Of a stretch of 63,653 bases of DNA, positions 9,188-18,884 are shown one piece after another. The position numbers and the translations under genes are program-made. The notes under the pieces were generated by a model. That model was not told where the DNA came from. It saw nothing but the letters and a program-made list of their open reading frames with translations, and did no database searches. The DNA lies in the NCBI GenBank assembly GCA_947085045.1, contig CAMTUU010000012.1, positions 1 to 63,653 of the forward strand, read 5' to 3'. Source of the DNA: Pseudolysinimonas_A sp947085045 (GTDB taxonomy: Bacteria; Actinomycetota; Actinomycetes; Actinomycetales; Microbacteriaceae). Position 1 is the stretch's first letter. Each line of letters opens with the position of its first letter.

Positions 9188-9191
<4 letters not shown>
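7947..9191 (-). CDS. hsdS: Type I restriction enzyme specificity subunit
   Basis: The product is 414 residues with the two-half design of HsdS. Target-recognition domain 1 is at about residues 20-165, with a conserved helix after PPPQEQAAIATFLDRE. Domain 2 is at about 215-365, with the second helix after PDPQTQRDIVEGV. The GTG start overlaps the hsdM stop by 4 nt. HsdS sets the bipartite DNA target for both methylation and cleavage. The recognition sequence cannot be read from the protein. The second half is visibly less GC-rich than the neighbouring hsdM, as expected for a domain that turns over by recombination. Confidence 0.93.
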
Positions 9192-11149
<1,958 letters not shown>

Positions 11150-11155
11150 GTCGCC

Positions 11156-11161
11156 ACGCTA
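11156..11161 (-). promoter_or_regulatory. Candidate -10 element for hsdM (leaderless)
   Basis: TAGCGT on the minus strand ends 6 nt before the GTG of hsdM. It lies downstream of the tRNA-Leu terminator, so the R-M operon needs its own promoter here. No convincing -35 is seen. Confidence 0.5.
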
Positions 11162-11183
11162 GTCCGCGACCAGGAGCTAGAAA

Positions 11184-11216
11184 GGCCCCACCTGCTGTGG
11201 TCAGCAACGTGGGGCC
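11184..11216 (-). terminator. Rho-independent terminator of tRNA-Leu
   Basis: On the minus strand GGCCCCAC pairs with GTGGGGCC around a 17-nt loop and is followed by TTTCT. It sits between the tRNA-Leu and hsdM, separating the two transcripts. Confidence 0.75.
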
Positions 11217-11234
11217 CGTCTTCTTACTGGTGTG

Positions 11235-11317
11235 TGCGCGAGGGGGGACTTGAACCCCCACACCCTTACGAGTACTGGCACCTGAAGCCAGCGCGTCTGC
11301 CATTCCGCCACTCGCGC
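11235..11317 (-). tRNA. tRNA-Leu(CAG)
   Basis: An 83-nt class II tRNA. The acceptor strand GCGCGAG pairs with CTCGCGC and is followed by discriminator A. The anticodon stem CTGGC/GCCAG encloses TTCAGGT with anticodon CAG, there is a long variable arm, and the T-loop is GTTCAAG. CCA is not encoded. It sits between the type I R-M operon and hipBA, so it may mark an integration boundary. Confidence 0.95.
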
Positions 11318-11477
11318 GCGACGGCAACGGTACCACGACGTCGGCAGGCTCTCTGAAGGGGCGAGGTGAGACGCGTACACCGGCGGCCGAACCTCATCTT
11401 CGCGCGACTTCCAGTTGGAAGGTATATGTGCCAAACTTTGCTTTTGCGGTATTTGTGGATATCAACTGGGGGTGGCG

Positions 11478-11777
11478 ATGGTCCTGCGAGCATCGCCGCG
11501 ACGTGATCGGCTCCTCGAGACACTGGGCGCCAACGTCCGGCGCTGGAGGAAGGTCAACGGGATGACGGCGACCGAGCTGGCCGAACGTGCCACCGTCACC
11601 CGAGCGACGTTGCGATCGATCGAGGAGGGCGCCGGCGCCGCGCGTCTCGATTCGGTGCTCGCGGTGCTCGTCGCCCTCGGTATCGCCGACGAGGTCGTCG
11701 ACGCGACCGACCCGTACCGCAATCCCGCCGGCCGCGCACGGATCGACGACCTCCTGCGCACGAACGGCCGCTCGTGA
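11478..11777 (+). CDS. hipB: XRE-family HTH antitoxin of a HipBA pair
   Basis: The product is 99 residues from the ATG at 11478 with a GGGGG stretch upstream; a GTG at 11472 is also possible. Residues 15-75 form a lambda-repressor-like helix-turn-helix (LGANVRRWRKVNGMTATELA then TRATLRSIEEG). It overlaps the hipA start by 4 nt, the usual HipB-HipA coupling. HipB neutralises HipA and represses the operon. The region just upstream (about 11420-11470) is strikingly AT-rich for this contig, as expected for a promoter and operator or for acquired DNA. Confidence 0.85.
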   Translation: MVLRASPRRDRLLETLGANVRRWRKVNGMTATELAERATVTRATLRSIEEGAGAARLDSVLAVLVALGIADEVVDATDPYRNPAGRARIDDLLRTNGRS

Positions 11778-13416
11778 CGGTCGACCTGGCCGAGGCGTGG
11801 CTCGACGAACCGGGCGCGGAGCCCGTGCTGATCGGGGTGCTGCGGCCCTCCTTCCAAGGCGGCAGGACCCTCGCGTCGTCGTCCTTCGAGTACGACCCGT
11901 CCTATCTGGCGCGTCGGGATGCATTCGCCGTGTCGCCCGACCTCCCGCTCATCGCCGGCCGGATTTACACCGCGAGCACCCAGGTGATGTTCGGCGCTTT
12001 CGAGGACGCCTCGCCCGACGATTGGGGCCAGAAGATCATCGAAGCCAATCACGCGCGGCGACGCGAGGTCGACCCCGCCCTCCCGCGGCGGATCGGGGAG
12101 TTCGATTACCTGATCGGCGTGTCCGACCAGACCCGGATCGGTGCGCTGCGCCTGCGGGATCCGGCGACGACGAACTGGCTCTCGACCGACGACGGAGTCG
12201 CGAACACGCACGAGCTCGATCGCATCGTGGCGGCGGCGCGGCGCTACGAGGCGAACGAGGCCACCGACGACGACCTCGAGTACCTCGGCGACATCGCGAC
12301 TTCTCCGGGGGGAGCACGCCCGAAGGCGAACGTGGTGACCACCGCCGGCCGACTCGCGATCGCGAAGCTTCCGCACTCCAAAGACGGCCCGATCGACGTC
12401 GAACGGTGGGAGGCGCTGGCGCTCGAGCTCGCCGAGCGCTGCGGCATCCGCACCCCCCTCGTCGGCTGTACCCGACCGGCGACGACAAGTCGGTACTCGT
12501 CCTCGAGCGATTCGACCGCCTGCCCGACGGCGGCCGGCTGCCCTACCTCTCGGGGCTCACCGCGCTCGGCATCGGCGTGAACGACGACCGCTCCGCCACC
12601 TACGAGGAGTTCACCGACACGATCTCCGAGCTGTGCGTGGACGCCGACCCCGAGCTGCGCGAGATGTTCGCCCGGATCGCCCTCACCGTGTTGATCCACA
12701 ACGTCGACGACCACTGGCGCAACCACGGGTTCTTGAGGATCGACGGCGCGTGGCGGCTCTCCCCGGTCTTCGACGTGAACCCGAGTCGCGGGTCGAGCGT
12801 GCGCTCCCGTCGGATCAACGCCGACGACGATCCGCAGGACCGGGACATCCAGCATCTGCTCGAGAGTGCGCGCGCGTTCCACCTGACAGACGCGGCCGCG
12901 GGCGAGATCATCAGCCGGATCGCCGATGAAGTCGATCGCTGGCCCGAGGTCGCCGACGAGCTGCTCATCCCGGAGGGCCAGCGGCAACTGATGGCTGTCG
13001 CGTTCGACCCCGAGCGTCGGGCGGCCGCGCGCGCCCTCGTCGCGTCGCTCGTGCCGCAGCGCCCCCGCTCGCGTTCCGCGAAGGGTGCGGCTCTCGATCG
13101 ACTCGGCGACGCGCTCGGGGCGAGCTACGAGCTCGGCCGCGGCAGCAGCATCCCGTCGCGCATGTTCACGGATGCGGCGCGTCGAGCCGGGGTGTCCGCC
13201 GCCGGAACGATGCCCGAACGAGCGCAACGGGTCGTGGAGGCCGCCGGTCTCAACTGGGATCCCACCTTCGACTCACGCGAGACCCCGTCCGGCGGCGGCA
13301 GCACGGTCACCCTCGCTGGGCTGGAGCGGCTCCTGGAGGCCCTCGACATCCTCGACGCCGACCGATTGCGTGACGTCGGCGACGCTCCCACCCGGTTCCC
13401 CAGAGACGCCGACTAA
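11774..13416 (+). pseudogene. hipA: HipA-type serine/threonine kinase toxin, frameshifted
   Basis: The ATG at 11774 overlaps hipB by 4 nt. The first frame codes for the HipA N-terminal subdomain, FEDASPDDWGQKI, the Gly-rich loop SPGGARPKANV and FAIAKLP-like AIAKLPHSKDG, but runs into a stop at 12580. From about 12464 the next frame continues homology with LYPTGDDKSVLVLERFDR, the catalytic loop HNVDDHWRNHGFL (Asp codon 12706-12708) and SPVFDVNPS. Adding one C near 12463-12464 (GTCGGCTG to GTCCGGCTG) restores one 547-residue protein reading TPLVRLYPTG. It has a long extra C-terminal domain (about 120 residues) ending with PSGGGSTVTLAGLERLLEAL. It is either a true 1-bp deletion or a sequence error. 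Confidence 0.85.
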
Positions 13417-13474
13417 CATCAGTTTGACCGTCCGGCTCCTGTCTCAGGTGCCACTCGCCATCCGAAGGAGCCGC

Positions 13475-14170
13475 GTGGGGATCCTCGACAGCTTCGAGAA
13501 AGGCCTCGAACGTGTCGTCAACGGCGCGTTCGCGAAGGCCTTCAAGAGCGGTCTGCAACCCCTCGAGGTGACCGCGGCGCTGCGCCGCGAACTCGACACC
13601 AAGGCGGCGGTGGTCGCGCGCGACCGCATCCTCGTTCCCAATCGCTTCGTCGTGCACCTGAGCCGCGGCGACTACGCCGAGATGACGCGGCTCGGCCCGT
13701 CGCTCATCGACGAGTTCACGCAACTCGTGCAGCAGCACGCGACCGCTCAGCGCTACGCCTTCGCCGGCGGCATCTCGATCAAGCTCAAGGAAGACCCCGC
13801 CGTCACCGAGGGCACCGTGCGCATCGAATCGCAGAACGTGAAGGGCGAGGTCGCCTGGAATCCGGTGCTCGACATCGCCGGCAAGCGCTACCCGCTCACG
13901 AAGCCGCGCACCGTGATCGGCCGCGGTTCCGACGCCGACATCACGGTGGATGACACCGGCACGTCGCGCGCGCACGTCGAGATCCTCTGGGATGGCACCC
14001 GCGGCCAGGTGAACGACCTCGGCTCGACGAACGGCTCGAAGCTCAACGGGCAGCCGGTGAAGAAGGCCCCGCTGCCCGCCGATTCGGTGATCGAGATCGG
14101 CCGGACCCGTATCGTCTTCCGTGTGCTCGCCCAGGCCGCCGATGTCGACCAGTTCGCGGATCTCCGGTAG
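13475..14170 (+). CDS. fhaA: FHA-domain protein with DUF3662 (FhaA)
   Basis: The product is 231 residues from the GTG at 13475 with GAAGGAG five bases upstream. The N-terminal DUF3662 domain (GILDSFEKGLERVVNGAFAK ... PLEVTAALRREL) occupies about residues 1-115. A C-terminal FHA domain follows with GRGSDADI, SRAHVEI and DLGSTNGSKLNG, the phosphothreonine-binding loops. FhaA binds phosphorylated partners of PknB such as the MurJ-like MviN in mycobacteria. It is the first gene of the fhaA-fhaB-pstP-rodA-pbpA-pknA unit. The stop is 6 nt before fhaB. Start choice rests on the ribosome site and on the family's N-terminus. Confidence 0.93.
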   Translation: MGILDSFEKGLERVVNGAFAKAFKSGLQPLEVTAALRRELDTKAAVVARDRILVPNRFVVHLSRGDYAEMTRLGPSLIDEFTQLVQQHATAQRYAFAGGISIKLKEDPAVTEGTVRIESQNVKGEVAWNPVLDIAGKRYPLTKPRTVIGRGSDADITVDDTGTSRAHVEILWDGTRGQVNDLGSTNGSKLNGQPVKKAPLPADSVIEIGRTRIVFRVLAQAADVDQFADLR

Positions 14171-14176
14171 GCCCGG

Positions 14177-14686
14177 ATGAGCGAACTGACTCTCCTCGTC
14201 CTGCAACTGGCGTTCCTGCTCCTGCTCTGGGGCTTCGTCTTCTTCGTCATCTACTCGCTGCGCTCCGACCTGTTCGGGCAGCGCGCCCGGCGGATGGTCG
14301 CGCGGGCCGCCGCGCTCCCGCTCGACGACATCGTGGCGCCGGCATCCCCGGCCACCGATCCGATCGCCCGGGCCGACCCGAAGGCGACGGCCGAGACGCC
14401 CATCCGCCTGGTCATCACCTCGGGTCCGCGCGAGGGGATGGAGATCGACCTCCCGCCGGAACAGCTGACGATCGGGCGCTCGAGCGAGTCGGGGCTCGTC
14501 ATCCGCGACGACTACACCTCGACCCACCACGCGCGGCTCATGCTCTGGGATCAGAACTGGGTCATCCAGGATCTCGACTCGACCAACGGCACGTTCCTCG
14601 ACGGTGCGCGCGTGAGCCTCCCGACGGCGGTCGGCCCGGGGTCCGCGGTGACGATCGGCACGACGACCTTCGAGCTGCGGCGGTAG
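14177..14686 (+). CDS. fhaB: Membrane-anchored FHA-domain protein (FhaB/FipA)
   Basis: The product is 169 residues. One N-terminal transmembrane helix (LLVLQLAFLLLLWGFVFFVIY, about residues 6-27) precedes a linker and an FHA domain with IGRSSESGLVI, STHHARL and DLDSTNGTFLDG. It is a membrane-attached phosphothreonine reader, known in mycobacteria to be phosphorylated by PknA/B and to regulate division. It lies 6 nt downstream of fhaA and 6 nt upstream of the phosphatase gene, so the three are one transcript. Confidence 0.93.
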   Translation: MSELTLLVLQLAFLLLLWGFVFFVIYSLRSDLFGQRARRMVARAAALPLDDIVAPASPATDPIARADPKATAETPIRLVITSGPREGMEIDLPPEQLTIGRSSESGLVIRDDYTSTHHARLMLWDQNWVIQDLDSTNGTFLDGARVSLPTAVGPGSAVTIGTTTFELRR

Positions 14687-14692
14687 GCGCGC

Positions 14693-16009
14693 GTGACCTC
14701 CTCCCCGCTGAGCGCGGCGGTCTCCCACGTCGGGAAGATCCGCTCGAACAACCAGGACTCCGGTTACGCGGGGCGGCGCCTCTTCGTGGTCGCCGACGGG
14801 ATGGGCGGGCACGCGGGCGGCGACGTCGCGTCGGCCATCGCGACGAAGCGCATCGCCGAGGCCGATGCCGAGTACGCCGCCGCCGAAGACGCCGAACAGG
14901 CCCTCCAGTCGGCGATGACCGCCGCGAACTCGCTGCTGGCCGAGACGGTGTTCGAGCACAGCGAGCTCACCGGCATGGGCACCACGGTGTCGGGCATCCT
15001 GCGCGTGGGCGACCAGATCGTGCTCGCCCACATCGGCGACTCGCGCATCTACCGCTTCCGTGGCGGCGTGCTCGAGCAGGTCACCGCCGACCACACCTTC
15101 GTGCAGCGTCTCGTCGACTCGGGCCGGATCACTCCCGAGGAGGCCGCGGTGCACCCGCGCCGCTCGGTGCTGATGCGGGTGCTCGGGGATGTCGACGCCG
15201 CCCCCGAGATCGACACGAAGATCCTCGACACGCAGGCCGGCGATCGCTGGCTGCTGTGCTCCGACGGCCTGTCGAGCTACGTGTCGGAGGACAAGCTCAC
15301 CGCCATCCTGGCCACCGCCCGCACCTCACGGGACGCCGCCGATCGCATGGTGAAGGAGAGCCTCGACCACGGGGCGCCCGACAACGTGACCGTGGTCATC
15401 CTCGACATCGACGCCGCTGCGGATGCCGACGGTCCCGCGCCGCTCGGATTCGTCGGGTCGGCCGCCGCCCCGCTGCTGTTCGAGGGCGCCGAGAACGAGC
15501 GCCGCCCGATCCGCCTTCCCACGCTGCTGCTGCACCCGCTCAAGTCGACGCCGCCGGAGGACACCCATTTCGAACCGGAGCGCGAGGAGTTCCTCGAGCA
15601 GCTCATCGAGGAGGACCGCCGTCGCGCCCGCCGCCGGCGGGTCACCTGGCTCGTCGTCGTCGCCGTCGTGATCGCCTCGATCGTCGCCGCCCTCGCGCTC
15701 GCCTACCAGTGGACGCAAACGCACTACTTCGTCGGGGTCGACGACGACGGCACCGTGGCGATCTTCCAGGGTGTGCAGCAGAACGTCGGACCGATCTCGC
15801 TCTCCAGCGTCGAACAGGGCTCCGCGGTGCGGGCCGACGACCTGCCGAGTTTCGAGCGGCAGCAGGTCGAGGCGACGATCAACGCCGAGGACCTCCGCGA
15901 CGCCCTCGACATCCTGGACCGCCTGAGTCGCCTGGCGGAGGTGACCGGGGGCGATCCGTCGACGGTCGAGCCGACGCCCACCCCGACGCCCACCGGGAGC
16001 GCGGGATGA
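14693..16009 (+). CDS. pstP: PP2C-type Ser/Thr phosphatase
   Basis: The product is 438 residues from GTG 14693. The catalytic PP2C domain spans about 1-240 with NNQDSGY, VADGMGGHAGGDVAS, HIGDSRIYRF and SDGLS plus APDNVTVV, the metal-binding aspartates. A charged linker, one transmembrane helix (TWLVVVAVVIASIVAALALAY, about 325-347) and an extracellular tail follow. PstP dephosphorylates PknA/PknB and their substrates. The stop overlaps the rodA start (ATGA). The Pro/Thr-rich C-terminus is exposed outside the membrane. Confidence 0.95.
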   Translation: MTSSPLSAAVSHVGKIRSNNQDSGYAGRRLFVVADGMGGHAGGDVASAIATKRIAEADAEYAAAEDAEQALQSAMTAANSLLAETVFEHSELTGMGTTVSGILRVGDQIVLAHIGDSRIYRFRGGVLEQVTADHTFVQRLVDSGRITPEEAAVHPRRSVLMRVLGDVDAAPEIDTKILDTQAGDRWLLCSDGLSSYVSEDKLTAILATARTSRDAADRMVKESLDHGAPDNVTVVILDIDAAADADGPAPLGFVGSAAAPLLFEGAENERRPIRLPTLLLHPLKSTPPEDTHFEPEREEFLEQLIEEDRRRARRRRVTWLVVVAVVIASIVAALALAYQWTQTHYFVGVDDDGTVAIFQGVQQNVGPISLSSVEQGSAVRADDLPSFERQQVEATINAEDLRDALDILDRLSRLAEVTGGDPSTVEPTPTPTPTGSAG

Positions 16010-17445
16010 GCACCGACGTCATCGCCGGTGCTCCGGTCGAAGCGGGCGGTCGTCCCCCGGCCTTCACCGGCAGCATCCGCATCCGGCTGCGCGTCCCGTC
16101 GCGGCGCCGCAACCTCGAACTCGGGCTGCTGCTGTTCGCGATCACGGTCGGGCTGAGCGCCCTGATGCTCGCCGAGCTCGGCGCTCTCGGCACGATCGAC
16201 CCCGGGGTGCTGGGCATGACGATCGCGTTCGTCGTGCTGATCCTCGGCGTCCACGTCGTGGAGCGCGTCGTCGCCCCCGACGCCGACCCGTTCGTCGTGC
16301 CGATCGCCACACTGCTCAATCTCCTCGGCATCGCCGAGATCACCCGGATCGACATCGCCGAAGGCCTCACCGGCTGGGATGCCTTCGGGGTGCGCCAGGT
16401 CGTCTGGTCGGCCATCGCCGTGGTCGCCGCAGGCGCGGTGCTGGTCGTCATCCGCAACCACCGGGTGCTGCAGCGCTACCGCTATGTCGCCGGCTTCCTC
16501 GCCATCGCGCTGCTCGTGCTGCCCTTTCTCCCGGTGATCGGCCTGAGTGTCAACGGGGCGCGCGCGTGGGTCAGCCTCGGGGTCGCGTCCTTCCAGCCCG
16601 GGGAGATCGCGAAGATCGCCCTCGCGGTCTTCTTCGCGGGGTACCTGGTGACGGCGCGCGACTCGCTCAGCGTCGTCGGCCGCAAGGTGCTCGGCTTCAC
16701 GTTCCCCCGCATCCGCGACTCCGGTCCGATCGTGGTGGTCTGGGTGCTCTCGATGGCGGTCATCGTGTTCCAGCGCGACCTCGGCAGCGGTCTGCTCTAC
16801 TTCGGCCTGTTCCTGGTGATGATCTACGTCGCGACCGGCCGCGCCAGCTGGGTCGTGCTCGGCACCGTGCTGTTCGTCGGCGGAGCCTACGTCGCGGCGC
16901 GCAGCCTCGAATACGTCGGCGGGCGCTTCTACGGCTGGCTCAACACCTTCGATCCGACGCTCTACGACCAGGGCGGCGGCAGCTACCAGCTGGCGAACGG
17001 TCTGTTCGGGCTCGCCGACGGCGGTTTGCCGGGAACCGGGCTCGGCCGCGGCAACCCCGACATCACGCCGCTCGCCGAGAGCGACTTCATCATCGCGAGC
17101 CTCGGCGAGGAGCTCGGGCTGATCGGCTTGTTCGCCATCTTCGTGCTCTACATGGTGTTCGTCTCGCGGGGCTTCCACATCGGCTTCGCCGGTCAGGATG
17201 ATTTCGGCCGCCTGCTCGGCGTCGGCCTCGGCTTCGTCGTGGCGCTGCAGGTGTTCATCGTCGCCGGCGGTGTGACGCGCGTCATCCCGCTCACCGGTCT
17301 GACGACGCCGTTCCTCGCAGCCGGCGGGTCGTCGCTCGTCGCGAACTGGGTCATCGTCGCACTGCTCGTGCGGCTCTCCGACTCGGTGCGCGCCCAGCCG
17401 CGGCTCGTGATCGACGGCGATCCGCAGGGGCGGGGCATCGCATGA
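16006..17445 (+). CDS. rodA: FtsW/RodA/SpoVE-family SEDS glycosyltransferase
   Basis: The product is 479 residues with about 12 transmembrane segments, the SEDS family size. NGARAWVSLG, PGEIAKIALAVFFAGYL, FQRDLGSGLLYFGLF and the late GLTTPFLAAGGSSL loop are the conserved SEDS signatures; the Asp in QRDLG is typical of the catalytic region. It polymerises lipid II and works with the class B PBP encoded next. The ATG at 16006 overlaps the pstP stop, and its stop overlaps the pbpA start by 4 nt. Confidence 0.95.
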   Translation: MSTDVIAGAPVEAGGRPPAFTGSIRIRLRVPSRRRNLELGLLLFAITVGLSALMLAELGALGTIDPGVLGMTIAFVVLILGVHVVERVVAPDADPFVVPIATLLNLLGIAEITRIDIAEGLTGWDAFGVRQVVWSAIAVVAAGAVLVVIRNHRVLQRYRYVAGFLAIALLVLPFLPVIGLSVNGARAWVSLGVASFQPGEIAKIALAVFFAGYLVTARDSLSVVGRKVLGFTFPRIRDSGPIVVVWVLSMAVIVFQRDLGSGLLYFGLFLVMIYVATGRASWVVLGTVLFVGGAYVAARSLEYVGGRFYGWLNTFDPTLYDQGGGSYQLANGLFGLADGGLPGTGLGRGNPDITPLAESDFIIASLGEELGLIGLFAIFVLYMVFVSRGFHIGFAGQDDFGRLLGVGLGFVVALQVFIVAGGVTRVIPLTGLTTPFLAAGGSSLVANWVIVALLVRLSDSVRAQPRLVIDGDPQGRGIA

Positions 17446-18884
17446 ACCGGCAGCTGCGTCGCGTCAGCACCCTCGTGCTGGGCATGTTCCTCGCGCTCTT
17501 CGTGTCGACGACCATCATCCAGTACTTCCAGAAGCCCAACCTCGAGGCCGACGGCCGCAACGCGCGCGCGCTCTACGAGAGCTTCCGCGCCGAGCGCGGG
17601 CAGATCCTCGTCGACGGCGAGCCGATCGCCTACTCCGAGAAGATCGACGACCGCTACGTCTACCAGCGGGTCTACCCGCAGGGTGAGCTGTACTCGACGG
17701 TGACCGGCTACTTCACGGTGCAGCCCTCTTTCGGCGGCCTGGAGGGCGACCTCAACAGTTACCTCAGCGGCAACTCCGACGCGCAGTTCCTCGACCGGAT
17801 CAACGCCATCCTCACCGGTCGCGACCCGCAGGGCGCCGCGGTCGAACTCACGATCGACCCCGTCGTGCAGCAGGCGGCGTGGGACGCACTCGGCGACCAG
17901 ACCGGGGCGGTGGTCGCACTCGATCCGAAGACCGGTGCCATCCTCGCCCTCGTGTCGAAGCCCACCTACGACCCGAACGCGCTCGCGGTGCACGACCCGG
18001 GTCTCGTCGAAGAGACCTACAACGCACTGCTCGCCGACTCGGGCGACCGGCTCATCGACCGCGGCATCGCCGGCGACCTCGACCCGCCCGGGTCGACGTT
18101 CAAGCTGGTCGTCGCCGCGGCGGCCCTGCAGAGCGGGCGATACACGGCCGAGAGCGAGTTCCCGAACCCGCAGTCGATCGTGCTCCCCGGCACGAGCACC
18201 TCGATCTTCAACTCGGGCGACAGCAACTGCGGCGGTGCCGAGACGGCGTCGATCGCCACGGCGCTCCGGCTCTCCTGCAACGTCCCCTTCGCGCAGCTCG
18301 CCGGCGCGCTCGGCGACGACACGATCCGCGCGCAGGCCGAGCTCTTCGGCTTCGGCTCGTCGTTCGAGATCCCGATGTCGACCGAACCGAGCGTGTACCC
18401 GCAGACCCGGGACGACGCCGAGACCTGGCTCAGCGGATTCGGTCAGGCCAATGTGCGCGCGTCGCCGTTGCAGATGGCGATGGTGTCGGCGGCCGTCGCG
18501 AATGGAGGACGGCTGATGAAGCCCGACCTGGTGGAGAGCATCGTCGCCCCCGACCTCTCGATCCTGCAGTCGTTGCAGCCGGAAGAGCTCTCGCGACCGC
18601 TCAGTGCCGACAACGCCGCGATCATGAGCCGGATGATGGTCGAGGACGTCGCCACCGGCGTCGCGAGTGGTGCCAGAATCGAGGGTGTCGCGGTGGCCGG
18701 GAAGACAGGGACCGCCGAGAACGGCGACGGCGATACGTTCAGTCTGTGGTTCACGGGGTTCGCTCCGGCGGACGACCCGCGCGTCGCCGTCGCGGTCGTG
18801 CTACAGGATCGACAGACTGGGTTCGGCAACGGGTTGGCGGCGCCGATCGCCAGAGAGGTGATGAGGGCGGTGCTGAACAGATGA
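17442..18884 (+). CDS. pbpA: Class B penicillin-binding protein, PbpA type
   Basis: The product is 480 residues. A short cytoplasmic tail and a signal-anchor helix (LVLGMFLALFVSTTIIQYF, about 11-29) precede the dimerisation domain and the transpeptidase domain with S218-T-F-K221, SCN (278-280) and K421-TG. It cross-links peptidoglycan and pairs with RodA encoded just upstream (4-nt overlap). It is on the short side for a class B PBP, as is usual for actinobacterial PbpA. The stop overlaps pknA by 4 nt. Confidence 0.95.
   Translation: MNRQLRRVSTLVLGMFLALFVSTTIIQYFQKPNLEADGRNARALYESFRAERGQILVDGEPIAYSEKIDDRYVYQRVYPQGELYSTVTGYFTVQPSFGGLEGDLNSYLSGNSDAQFLDRINAILTGRDPQGAAVELTIDPVVQQAAWDALGDQTGAVVALDPKTGAILALVSKPTYDPNALAVHDPGLVEETYNALLADSGDRLIDRGIAGDLDPPGSTFKLVVAAAALQSGRYTAESEFPNPQSIVLPGTSTSIFNSGDSNCGGAETASIATALRLSCNVPFAQLAGALGDDTIRAQAELFGFGSSFEIPMSTEPSVYPQTRDDAETWLSGFGQANVRASPLQMAMVSAAVANGGRLMKPDLVESIVAPDLSILQSLQPEELSRPLSADNAAIMSRMMVEDVATGVASGARIEGVAVAGKTGTAENGDGDTFSLWFTGFAPADDPRVAVAVVLQDRQTGFGNGLAAPIAREVMRAVLNR

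Noticed and set aside
11587..13416. Treating the second hipA frame as a separate complete 609-residue gene
   Set aside because: Its first 290 codons are a shadow of hipB/hipA; homology begins only after about 12464, so it is the 3' part of a frameshifted hipA.
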